DNA of 8,328 bases from Nocardioides sp. Its GTDB lineage: Bacteria; Actinomycetota; Actinomycetes; Propionibacteriales; Nocardioidaceae. The position numbers and the translations under genes were made by a program. The DNA lies in assembly GCA_029264225.1 (NCBI GenBank), contig JARICB010000171.1, positions 1 to 8,328 on the forward strand, written 5' to 3'. Under the pieces are notes generated by a model that was not told the DNA's origin, did no database searches, and worked only from the letters and a program-made list of their open reading frames with translations. Below, piece after piece: positions 1 to 8,328 of this stretch (position 1 is its first letter; each line of letters opens with the position of its first letter).

Positions 1-1
1 C

Positions 2-385
2 AAGCACGAGAATTCCCTCGCGGTGATCGGCGTGGGCTGCTTCGTGGCCCTCTGCGCGACCCTTCCGCTGGCGCTCAGCGTCGACCAGAAGATTGATCGC
101 CAGCGGCTCATGTACGACGATTTCGCGACGATGCAGTGGCTTCAGTATCAAGAGATCGTCCTGACCGGGAGCGCCATTCCACTGAAGTTGCGTGGTGACC
201 AGTCGGCAGATGTTGCCGGGGTCACGTTTACGCCAGCGACCGGGGTCACAGTGACGGTGAAGGCTCCCGAGACCAACACCTACTGCGTGCGTGCGAGCAA
301 CCGCTACGGCGATTCCACGCGCTGGGCCTGCTTCGACCCGGAGTCGCCCCCGTCTCCTCCGAGCGTCCCGGCCGACACCATCTGA
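2..385 (+). CDS. Pilin-like single-pass membrane protein, 5' end probably outside the window
   Basis: The frame is open from the left edge to TGA at 383-385. The first internal start is GTG at 23, which would give 120 aa. That GTG lies inside the hydrophobic stretch, is preceded by in-frame codons (KHENSLA) and has no clear Shine-Dalgarno sequence, so I think the true start is further left. Residues below count from that GTG. A hydrophobic segment (1-20) is followed by a charged, probably helical stretch (21-48). Then comes a beta-rich C-terminal part with two cysteines (C88, C103) and a Pro/Ser-rich tail. A membrane helix continuing into an amphipathic helix and ending in a small, possibly disulfide-closed domain is the layout of type IV pilin-like proteins. 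The stretch around C88 (NTYCVRASN) resembles actinobacterial pilin ends. The canonical prepilin cleavage site would be off the edge, so the family call is inference. It could be another secreted or membrane-anchored protein. Confidence 0.55.
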   Translation, partial: KHENSLAVIGVGCFVALCATLPLALSVDQKIDRQRLMYDDFATMQWLQYQEIVLTGSAIPLKLRGDQSADVAGVTFTPATGVTVTVKAPETNTYCVRASNRYGDSTRWACFDPESPPSPPSVPADTI

Positions 386-422
386 ACTGCTCAACCTAGA
401 TCGCCGTACCGCTGGAAGCCGC

Positions 423-466
423 TCGCGGGTGTTGCTTCACCATGTCGCGGGTGTTGCTTCACCATG
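423..466. repeat. Perfect 22-bp tandem direct repeat, two copies
   Basis: Positions 423-444 and 445-466 are identical. Each copy begins TCGCGG and ends in the 16-mer GTGTTGCTTCACCATG. No base separates them, so this is a recent or maintained duplication in non-coding DNA. The 16-mer core recurs inverted at 533-548 with two mismatches. Confidence 0.9.
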
Positions 467-548
467 TTGAGTAGGGAAAGTCGCACTCTGCATGGCGTCG
501 ACGGTGTGCTAAGTGACGGTTCGACCACTTAGCATGGGGAAGCAACGC
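451..548. repeat. Imperfect inverted repeat enclosing an inner hairpin
   Basis: GTGTTGCTTCACCATG at 451-466 (also 429-444) matches the reverse complement of 533-548 (CATGGGGAAGCAACGC) at 14 of 16 positions. The two arms bound a 98-bp segment that also contains the hairpin at 507-534. Such an arrangement could be a short MITE-like element or a remnant of an IS end, but I see no target-site duplication and no transposase. Confidence 0.45.
507..534. terminator. Perfect 9-bp hairpin, possible bidirectional terminator
   Basis: TGCTAAGTG (507-515) and CACTTAGCA (526-534) are perfect reverse complements around a 10-nt loop. The hairpin sits between two converging genes, where a bidirectional terminator would be expected. 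There is no run of T on either side and the stem is AT-richer than its surroundings, so a protein-binding palindrome is also possible. Confidence 0.4.
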
Positions 549-562
549 ACGTTCGTAGGGAA

Positions 563-580
563 GCGGCGCGAGTACGCCGC
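563..580 (-). terminator. Possible terminator of the MBL-fold hydrolase gene
   Basis: GCGGCG (563-568) pairs with CGCCGC (575-580) around a 6-nt loop. It lies 6 nt past the stop codon of the minus-strand hydrolase gene. Read on the minus strand it is followed by TTCCCT, a poor U tract, so it may stop transcription weakly or only stabilise the 3' end. Confidence 0.35.
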
Positions 581-586
581 CGGCGC

Positions 587-1276
587 TCACCAGCCGCGGT
601 CGCGCCACTCATCGACGTAGGGACGCTGGGCGCCGAGGGTGGAGTCCCCGCCGTGGCCCGGGTAGAACCACGTGTCGTCGGCGAGTTCGCCGAAGACCTT
701 GGTCTCGACCTCGTCGACGAGCCGGACGAAGGCTTCCGTGTCGCCGAAGGTGTTGCCTACGCCTCCCGGGAAGAGGGAGTCGCCCGTGAAGAGGTGCCCG
801 TGTCCGTCCGGGTCGGACCAGTGGAGGGCGATGGAGCCCGGGGTGTGCCCGTCGAGGGCGATCACCGACAGGTCACAGGCGCCGACCGCGACCCGCTCAC
901 CGTGATCGACACGTCGTTCGACCGGTACGCCGGTCTGCTCGGTGATTGCGTCGGCGTCGGGAGTCCCGGCGATCACCACTGCCCCCGGGTGCGCCGCCTT
1001 GAGTGCGGCGAGTGCCCGGTGGTGATCCCAGTGCTGATGCGTGGTGAGGATCGTGGTGAGGGAACGCTCGCCGATCAACTCCAGGAGACGATCGGCTTCG
1101 GCCGCGGCATCGATCAGCAGCAACTCGCCGGTGTCGACACACTCCAGCAGGTAGCAGTTGTTGGACATGTCGGGATCGACGGCGACCTTGGTGATCGACA
1201 GGGCTCCCGCAGCCCGGGTCTGGGCCGGGCCGCCGGGAGAGACATCACCGTCGTAGTCGTCCTGCAGATTCACCAT
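587..1276 (-). CDS. MBL-fold metallo-hydrolase, glyoxalase II-like
   Basis: This 229-residue cytoplasmic protein has the metallo-beta-lactamase fold signature. H80-x-H82-x-D84-H85 is the core metal motif (in THQHWDHH), with H144 (DGHTPGS), D166 (FTGDSLF) and H208 (YPGHG) completing the usual two-metal site. Layout and length fit the glyoxalase II branch, which hydrolyses thioesters of low-molecular-weight thiols; the actual substrate is unknown. I chose ATG at 1276 because GGAGG lies 7 nt upstream and the family fold begins soon after. The same frame stays open for another 150 codons upstream, but that part is antisense-like and overlaps the neighbouring gene. The start overlaps the upstream stop by 7 nt (ATGGTGA), which implies translational coupling. 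A similar MBL gene next to uvrA is, from memory, also found in mycobacteria. Confidence 0.92.
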   Translation of the reverse strand: MVNLQDDYDGDVSPGGPAQTRAAGALSITKVAVDPDMSNNCYLLECVDTGELLLIDAAAEADRLLELIGERSLTTILTTHQHWDHHRALAALKAAHPGAVVIAGTPDADAITEQTGVPVERRVDHGERVAVGACDLSVIALDGHTPGSIALHWSDPDGHGHLFTGDSLFPGGVGNTFGDTEAFVRLVDEVETKVFGELADDTWFYPGHGGDSTLGAQRPYVDEWRDRGW

Positions 1277-2007
1277 GCGGGTACCTCCGGAAGTCGGTCC
1301 TGGTCGACGCTCAGGCTCGAGCCGTCGCCCCGCCCGGTGAGCCACCAGGCGAGTTGGTGCGATTCTCCACTGACGATGGAGTTGACCTCGGCACTGGCTG
1401 CGACCGCGCCGTAGTCCCACGTCCGAGCCAGGTCGCGGGCCAGCACGCGGAAGGCCTGCGGGTAGGAGCGATGGGTCAGCGTCTCGAGTACGAGCGCTGC
1501 GAACGCTGCGGGCCAGTCCGCGCTGCTGTAGCCCGCGTCGAGATCGGCATGGTGGATCTCCACCTCGCGCAGACGCATCGCGGGCACCATCCGCGCCGTG
1601 AACGTCTGCCCGCCGGGGGTCCGTTCGATGCGGCTGGCCCACTGGCTGGCGGGCATCGACGCGACTGCGCGGCGGAAGCACTCGGTCGCTGCCAGCAGTC
1701 GCGCTCGCAGCTCGGACGACGCGGCGCACGCCAGGTCCGCGATGTCGGTGTCTCGGGATTCGTCGGAGTCATACATCGGGGTGCCCTGCCCGTCGGCCAG
1801 CCCTCTCAGGGATCGCTCGAGCCCTTCCGCGTTGAGCGTCAGGTGCGCGACGACGTAGGCCCTGCTCCACCCCGGCAGCAGCGACGCCTCGGTCAACTGC
1901 TCGGCGGTGAGCTGGTCCACGGTGCGCAGGAGACGGTGATCGGCCTCGGACAACTGGGCAAAAACCTCCGGGGCGGGAGTGAGGTCAGGATCGGTCATGG
2001 ACACCAT
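1270..2007 (-). CDS. MDMPI/DinB-like metalloenzyme (maleylpyruvate isomerase family)
   Basis: This is a 245-residue protein with the mycothiol-dependent maleylpyruvate isomerase N-domain, a DinB-like four-helix bundle. The motif LLPGWSRAYVVAHL supplies H55, and REVEIHHADLDAGY supplies E148 and H152. These match in spacing the zinc ligands His-Glu-His of the characterised Corynebacterium enzyme. The C-terminal SHQLAWWLTGRG is also typical. The family binds a divalent metal and often uses mycothiol, but most members are not real maleylpyruvate isomerases, so the substrate is open. The usual gentisate-pathway partners are not nearby. Two starts are possible: ATG at 2007, used here, with AGG 10 nt upstream, and ATG at 1998, which lacks a Shine-Dalgarno sequence. 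It is the first gene of the minus-strand operon, is divergent from uvrA, and is coupled to the MBL-fold hydrolase gene. Confidence 0.88.
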   Translation of the reverse strand: MVSMTDPDLTPAPEVFAQLSEADHRLLRTVDQLTAEQLTEASLLPGWSRAYVVAHLTLNAEGLERSLRGLADGQGTPMYDSDESRDTDIADLACAASSELRARLLAATECFRRAVASMPASQWASRIERTPGGQTFTARMVPAMRLREVEIHHADLDAGYSSADWPAAFAALVLETLTHRSYPQAFRVLARDLARTWDYGAVAASAEVNSIVSGESHQLAWWLTGRGDGSSLSVDQDRLPEVPAW

Positions 2008-2088
2008 TCAACACATACCTAGGGGTGCTGTGTGGCCCCGTAGAGTCGACAACTGACCGCGCGGCGGGTTGCAACGACGCGCCGCTTG

Positions 2089-2104
2089 ACGAACACTTGT
2101 TCGA
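2089..2104. promoter_or_regulatory. LexA-binding SOS box upstream of uvrA
   Basis: ACGAACACTTGTTCGA matches the actinobacterial/Bacillus-type SOS box TCGAAC-N4-GTTCGA at 11 of 12 specified bases. Only the outermost T is replaced, by A. It ends 45 bp before the uvrA start and overlaps the candidate -35 element, a good place for repression. A second, shorter palindrome, TCGAA-gccg-TTCGA (2101-2114), shares its right half and could be an extra half-site. LexA control of uvrA is established in several bacteria; here it is inferred from the motif. Confidence 0.8.
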
Positions 2105-2139
2105 AGCCGTTCGATTTCCGCCGACCATCGCAGACCAGC

Positions 2140-2144
2140 AAGGA
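2140..2144 (+). promoter_or_regulatory. Ribosome binding site of uvrA
   Basis: AAGGA lies 5 nt before the GTG at 2150 and supports that start. The protein from this GTG begins with [14 protein letters not shown], the standard UvrA N-terminus, so the start is not in doubt. Confidence 0.65.
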
Positions 2145-2149
2145 CCACA

Positions 2150-5149
<3,000 letters not shown>

Positions 5150-5159
5150 GGAGGGGCCG

Positions 5160-5165
5160 TATCCT
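5160..5165 (+). promoter_or_regulatory. Probable -10 box for a leaderless Rieske transcript
   Basis: TATCCT fits the actinobacterial -10 consensus TANNNT and ends 6 nt before the ATG at 5172, so transcription would begin at the start codon. The only purine-rich Shine-Dalgarno-like run (GAGGAGG, from 5148) is about 15 nt or more away, too far for normal initiation. No clear -35 is seen. Confidence 0.5.
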
Positions 5166-5171
5166 TCGACC

Positions 5172-5585
5172 ATGACCTCCGCACTCAATCGTCGTCACGT
5201 TCTGGGCGGGGTCGCCGCGACCGTCGTCGGTCTGCCGGTGCTTTCGGGGTGTGGTGGCAGCGACGTGACCGCAACCGACCCGACCGTCAGGAAGTCCGGC
5301 GTAGCCGTTGCCGCGACGACGGATGTTCCGGTGGGCGGCTGTGCGGTCTTTCCTGAGCAGAAGATGGTGCTGACGCAGCCCAGCGAGGGCGAGTTCAAGG
5401 ACTTCAGTTCGGTCTGCACACACAAGTCGTGCACGGTCAGCGCCAGCACCGACGGCTACATCCCATGCATGTGTCACGGCAGCCAGTTCTCCTTGACCGA
5501 CGGTTCGGTGCTGGAAGGACCGGCCACGGCGCCGCTTCCCGAGGTGCCGATCGCGGTCGAGGGTGACGAGATCACCATCGTCTGA
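5172..5585 (+). CDS. Rieske [2Fe-2S] protein, Tat-exported lipoprotein type
   Basis: This 137-residue protein has an N-terminal export signal: twin arginines R7-R8 (NRRHVLGG), a hydrophobic stretch, and a lipobox LSGC with the lipidated Cys at C27. It should therefore be folded with its cluster in the cytoplasm, exported by Tat and anchored outside the membrane. The Rieske motif is complete. C82-T-H84 and C99-x-C101-H102 supply the two Cys and two His ligands, with C87 and C101 as the likely disulfide pair, followed by GSQFSLTDGSVLEGPA, the typical loop. It is far shorter than the Rieske subunit of a cytochrome bc1 complex and lacks its transmembrane region, and no oxygenase or quinone-oxidising partner is adjacent. 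Its redox partner is unknown. It lies 22 bp after uvrA and 34 bp before uvrC, although nothing known links it to repair. Confidence 0.95.
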   Translation: MTSALNRRHVLGGVAATVVGLPVLSGCGGSDVTATDPTVRKSGVAVAATTDVPVGGCAVFPEQKMVLTQPSEGEFKDFSSVCTHKSCTVSASTDGYIPCMCHGSQFSLTDGSVLEGPATAPLPEVPIAVEGDEITIV

Positions 5586-5607
5586 GGTGACTGTCCCCGG
5601 TCGCCCG

Positions 5608-5613
5608 TAGGCT
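5608..5613 (+). promoter_or_regulatory. Probable -10 box for a leaderless uvrC transcript
   Basis: TAGGCT fits TANNNT and ends exactly 6 nt before the GTG at 5620, the same geometry as the Rieske start. The sequence before the GTG (GGTCAC) has no Shine-Dalgarno character. The -35 is not evident. Confidence 0.5.
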
Positions 5614-5619
5614 GGTCAC

Positions 5620-7620
5620 GTGGCCAGCCCGAGCAGTTATCGACCCAGTCCCGGGTCGATCCCGACCGACCCGGGGGTCTATCGCTTCCGCGACGCCAAG
5701 GGGCGCGTCATCTACGTCGGCAAGGCCAAGAGCCTGCGCCCCCGGGTGTCCTCCTACTTCCAAGACATCGGCGGACTGCACCCGCGCACGGCGTCCATGG
5801 TCACCAGCGCGGCCAGCATCGAGTGGACCGTCGTCAAGACCGAGGTGGAGGCTCTCCAACTCGAATACTCGTGGATCAAGGAGTTCGACCCGCGCTTCAA
5901 CGTCAAGTATCGCGACGACAAGTCCTACCCGTGGCTGGCGGTCACCGTCGGCGAGGAGTTCCCCCGGGTGATGGTCGGTCGCGGCGCGAAGCGCAAGGGC
6001 ACCCGCTACTTCGGGCCCTACGGCCATGCCTGGGCGATCCGCGAAACCGTCGACCTGCTGCTGCGGGTCTTCCCGATGCGTTCGTGCTCCAACGGGGTCT
6101 TCAAGCGCTCCGGACAGATCGGTCGCCCGTGCCTGCTGGGCTACATCGACAAATGCTCGGCGCCGTGCGTCGGCAACGTCAGTGCCGAGGAGCACCGCGA
6201 GATCGTCGACGACTTCTGCGACTTCATGGCCGGCAACACCTCGGCATTCGTGAAGCGGGTCGAGAAGCAGATGTATGCCGCCTCCGACGCGCAGGACTTC
6301 GAGAAGGCCGCGCGCCTGCGTGATGACCTCGGTGCTCTCAACAAGGCGTTGGAGAAGCAGGCAGTGGTGCTGGGCGACGGCACCGACGCCGACGTGATCG
6401 CTCTCGCGGAAGATCCACTCGAGGTGGCGGTGCAGATCTTCTATGTCCGTGGCGGCCGGATCCGGGGCCAGCGGGGCTGGGTGGCCGACCGCTCCGATGA
6501 CGGCGACACGTCTGCGCTCGTCCAGGACTTCCTGCTCCAGCTCTATGGCGAGGAGTCGGACGCGATTCCGCGGGAAGTGCTGGTGCCGGCACTGCCCCCC
6601 GACGCCACCGTGATGGAGGAGATGCTCAGCGATCTCCGCGGCAGCCGGGTCTCCATCCGGGTGCCACAGCGTGGCGACAAGAAGGCGCTCCAGGACACCG
6701 TGGCTCGCAACGCCGGCCAGTCGCTGATCCTGCACAAGACGAAACGTGCCAGCGACCTCACCACCCGCAACCAGGCCCTGGAGGAGATCCAGCAGGCGTT
6801 GGCCCTCGACGAGGTGCCGCTACGGATCGAGTGCTACGACATCTCCAACCTCCAGGGCACCGAGGTCGTCGCGTCGATGGTGGTCTTCGAGGACGGACTG
6901 CCCCGCAAGGGCGAATACCGGCGGTTCGTGATGAAGCCCGAGCCGGGCCAGAGCGAGGTCGGGCAGAACGACGTCGCCCACATGCACCAGGTGATCACCC
7001 GGCGCTTCCGTCGACTGCTCGACGAGCAGTCCCGCTCGGCAACGGTCAGCACCGACTCCGGTCCGATGCTGATCGACCCCGAGACCGGCCGACCCCGCAA
7101 GTTCGCCTACTCGCCGGGCCTGGTGGTCGTCGACGGTGGTCAACCCCAGGTAGCGGCGGCCCAGCAGGCGCTGAGCGAACTGGGGATGACCGACATCCCC
7201 GTCTGCGGGTTGGCCAAGCGGCTCGAAGAGGTGTGGCTACCGGCCGAGCCCGACCCGGTCATTCTGCCTCGCACCAGTGAGGGCCTCTACCTGCTGCAAC
7301 GAATCCGTGACGAAGCACACCGATTCGCGATCAACCACCACCGCTCGCGCCGTTCGAAGTCGATGGTCGAGAGTCTGCTCGACGACATACCTGGGCTGGG
7401 AGAAGTACGCCGCAAGACGCTGCTCAAGCATTTCGGCTCGCTCAAGAAACTGCGACTGGCCGAGGTCGAAGAACTGGCCATGGTGCCGGGCATCGGACCC
7501 CGCACCGCTCAGTCCATCAAGACGGCTGTGGCGAGCGCTGATGCCACCCGTAAGAATGCCGTCACCACTCCGGCCATTCGCGTCAACACCGCCACCGGCG
7601 AGATCATCGCGGAGGACTGA
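5620..7620 (+). CDS. uvrC: Excinuclease ABC subunit C, UvrC
   Basis: UvrC makes both cuts around a lesion after UvrB is loaded. This 666-residue protein has all expected parts in order. The GIY-YIG nuclease (about 15-95) has GVY at 19-21 and IYVG at 31-34, plus R42, E82 and N94, and makes the 3' incision. The Cys-rich segment follows (C156, C171, C179, C183). The UVR/UvrB-contact helices lie at about 213-247. The RNase H-like domain for the 5' incision follows, with D407 (ECYDISN), D505 (VVVDGG) and H567 (DEAHRF). Two helix-hairpin-helix DNA-binding motifs lie near 588-607 (DDIPGLG) and 620-637 (VPGIGPRTA). A stretch at about 468-498 looks like an insertion inside the RNase H-like domain, as in other actinobacterial UvrCs. 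The GTG start is supported by family alignment and the leaderless -10 box. Its stop overlaps the rapZ start by 1 nt. Confidence 0.99.
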   Translation: MASPSSYRPSPGSIPTDPGVYRFRDAKGRVIYVGKAKSLRPRVSSYFQDIGGLHPRTASMVTSAASIEWTVVKTEVEALQLEYSWIKEFDPRFNVKYRDDKSYPWLAVTVGEEFPRVMVGRGAKRKGTRYFGPYGHAWAIRETVDLLLRVFPMRSCSNGVFKRSGQIGRPCLLGYIDKCSAPCVGNVSAEEHREIVDDFCDFMAGNTSAFVKRVEKQMYAASDAQDFEKAARLRDDLGALNKALEKQAVVLGDGTDADVIALAEDPLEVAVQIFYVRGGRIRGQRGWVADRSDDGDTSALVQDFLLQLYGEESDAIPREVLVPALPPDATVMEEMLSDLRGSRVSIRVPQRGDKKALQDTVARNAGQSLILHKTKRASDLTTRNQALEEIQQALALDEVPLRIECYDISNLQGTEVVASMVVFEDGLPRKGEYRRFVMKPEPGQSEVGQNDVAHMHQVITRRFRRLLDEQSRSATVSTDSGPMLIDPETGRPRKFAYSPGLVVVDGGQPQVAAAQQALSELGMTDIPVCGLAKRLEEVWLPAEPDPVILPRTSEGLYLLQRIRDEAHRFAINHHRSRRSKSMVESLLDDIPGLGEVRRKTLLKHFGSLKKLRLAEVEELAMVPGIGPRTAQSIKTAVASADATRKNAVTTPAIRVNTATGEIIAED

Positions 7621-8328
7621 TGGAACCCACACCAGCCGAGCTCGTCATCGTGACCGGCATGACCGGCGCGGGGCGCAGTACCGCTGCCAAGGAGTTGGAG
7701 GATCTCGGCTTCTTCGTGGTCGACAACCTGCCGCCGACCCTGGTGCGCGACGTCGTGCGCCTCGTTGACGACAGTCGCGGAGTTACCCAGCCGATCGCGG
7801 CAGTGGTCGACGTGCGGTCCGGATCGTTCTTCGACTCCCTGCAGTCCAACCGTCACCAGGGGGTGACCGGGCGACCGACCACCCTGCTCTTCCTCGAGGC
7901 CTCCGATGACGTCCTCGTCCGCCGCCAGGAGGCCGCGCGCCGCCCGCACCCGTTGCAGGGCAGCGGTCGGCTGTCGCACGGACTGCAACGTGAGCGTGAG
8001 GTGCTGGCCGACCTTCGTGGCGATGCCGACGTGGTCATCGACACCTCCAACCTCAACGTGCACCAGCTCACCGAGCGGATCGCCGAGCAGTTCGGCACCC
8101 CCGAGTCGGTTCGGCTCAAGGTGACGGTTGTCTCGTTCGGGTTCAAGTACGGCATTCCGGTCGACGCTGACTACGTGGCCGACATGCGCTTCCTGCCCAA
8201 CCCGTTCTGGGTGCCGGAGCTGCGGGTCCACACCGGACGCGACCAAGACGTCGCCGACTACGTCAAGCACCGGCCCGCGGCCCAGCGATTCCTCGAGCAG
8301 TACGTTCCCGTGCTCCAGACAGTGGCCG
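7620..8328 (+). CDS. rapZ: RapZ/YvcJ-family P-loop nucleotide-binding protein, 3' end cut by the window
   Basis: ATG at 7620 shares its A with the uvrC stop (TGATG). The frame is open to the right edge, giving 236 codons of a family usually near 285-300 aa. The P-loop is G13-M-T-G-A-G-R19-S-T, with Arg in place of the Walker A Lys. DNLP (35-38), RRPHPL (107-112), VVIDTSNL (138-145) and the hallmark SFGFKYGIPVDADYVADMRF (172-191) with LPNPFWVPELR are all present. RapZ in E. coli is an RNA-binding adaptor that directs decay of the GlmZ small RNA; GlmZ/GlmY are enterobacterial, so the role in actinobacteria is unknown. The Bacillus relative YvcJ hydrolyses nucleotides. In actinobacteria the gene usually precedes yvcK and whiA, which would lie just right of this window. 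Coupling suggests expression with uvrC. The C-terminus is not visible. Confidence 0.96.
   Translation, partial: MEPTPAELVIVTGMTGAGRSTAAKELEDLGFFVVDNLPPTLVRDVVRLVDDSRGVTQPIAAVVDVRSGSFFDSLQSNRHQGVTGRPTTLLFLEASDDVLVRRQEAARRPHPLQGSGRLSHGLQREREVLADLRGDADVVIDTSNLNVHQLTERIAEQFGTPESVRLKVTVVSFGFKYGIPVDADYVADMRFLPNPFWVPELRVHTGRDQDVADYVKHRPAAQRFLEQYVPVLQTVA

Larger units (their letters stand above)
386..586. other. Gene-free gap between convergent genes, rich in short repeats
   Basis: These 201 bp separate the ends of two convergent genes and hold no credible coding sequence. They contain a perfect 22-bp tandem repeat (423-466), a 14/16 inverted copy of its core (533-548), a perfect 9-bp hairpin (507-534), a 6-bp GC hairpin (563-580), and two copies of GTAGGGAA (471-478, 555-562). 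The region may act as a two-way terminator, or be the remnant of a small insertion element; sequence alone does not decide. Confidence 0.6.
2008..2149. promoter_or_regulatory. Divergent promoter region between the MDMPI-like gene and uvrA
   Basis: These 142 bp must hold the promoters of both divergent units. On the plus strand TTGACG (2086-2091) and TTCGAT (2110-2115), 18 nt apart, are a possible -35/-10 pair for uvrA, and the -10 is weak. The SOS box overlaps the -35 and spacer. I found no clear -10 for the minus-strand operon. Confidence 0.5.

Noticed and set aside
534..620. 28-codon ATG frame starting MGKQRTF
   Set aside because: Too short, overlaps the 3' end of the opposite gene, and the likeness to an IS3 OrfA start covers only a few residues. 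Kept only as a hint in the repeat finding.
653..1414. 253-codon plus-strand frame opposite the MBL-fold hydrolase gene
   Set aside because: Antisense shadow of a gene with intact catalytic motifs, with no recognisable domain.
1277..1729. Upstream extension of the MBL-fold hydrolase frame (up to 150 extra codons)
   Set aside because: It overlaps the well-supported MDMPI-like gene on the same strand in another frame, is Arg-rich low-complexity translation, and the ATG at 1276 has a good Shine-Dalgarno sequence.
2101..2114. TCGAA-gccg-TTCGA as a second complete SOS box
   Set aside because: The arms are one base short on each side and the total length is 14 instead of 16, so it is at most a half-site sharing bases with the real box.
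7621..8328. Minus-strand frames covering the rapZ region (such as 7509-8270)
   Set aside because: The plus-strand frame encodes clear RapZ motifs and is simply cut by the window edge, so the opposite frames are shadows.

Overview
The window is high-GC DNA with GTG and ATG starts. It carries a mycothiol-type MDMPI-like protein, a UvrA zinc module in which His appears to replace one Cys, a RapZ with Arg in the P-loop, and what look like leaderless starts. Together these point to an actinobacterial chromosome, probably near Nocardioidaceae/Propionibacteriales. The genus is inference. This is mostly core housekeeping sequence, and I see no phage, CRISPR array, intact insertion sequence or RNA gene.

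Layout. (1) Positions 2-385, plus strand: the 3' part of a small, single-pass, pilin-like membrane protein whose start probably lies left of the window. (2) Positions 386-586: a gene-free gap between convergent genes, with a perfect 22-bp tandem duplication, an imperfect inverted copy of it and two hairpins. It is either a terminator region or the remnant of a small mobile element. (3) Minus strand, 2007 down to 587: a two-gene operon of an MDMPI/DinB-like metalloenzyme (MDMPI is mycothiol-dependent maleylpyruvate isomerase) followed by a glyoxalase II-like metallo-beta-lactamase-fold hydrolase. The genes overlap by 7 nt (ATGGTGA). (4) Positions 2008-2149: a divergent promoter region with a near-perfect actinobacterial LexA/SOS box. 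(5) Plus strand, 2150 to the right edge: uvrA, a Tat/lipoprotein-type Rieske protein, uvrC and the start of rapZ, tightly packed (gaps of 22 and 34 bp, then a 1-nt overlap).

Function. UvrA and UvrC are the damage-recognition and dual-incision subunits of nucleotide excision repair; uvrB is not in the window. The SOS box suggests that uvrA is DNA-damage inducible. The Rieske gene and uvrC each have a TANNNT box exactly 6 nt before the start codon and no well-placed Shine-Dalgarno sequence, so each may also be transcribed from its own promoter as leaderless mRNA. uvrC and rapZ are translationally coupled and begin what is, in actinobacteria, usually a uvrC-rapZ-yvcK-whiA cluster. The minus-strand pair looks like a thiol-linked detoxification unit, but its substrates cannot be read from sequence.

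I did not find a convincing undescribed system. The best leads are the SOS box, the paired leaderless starts, the repeat-rich gap at 386-586, the coupled MDMPI-like/MBL pair, and the Rieske lipoprotein between the two repair genes.
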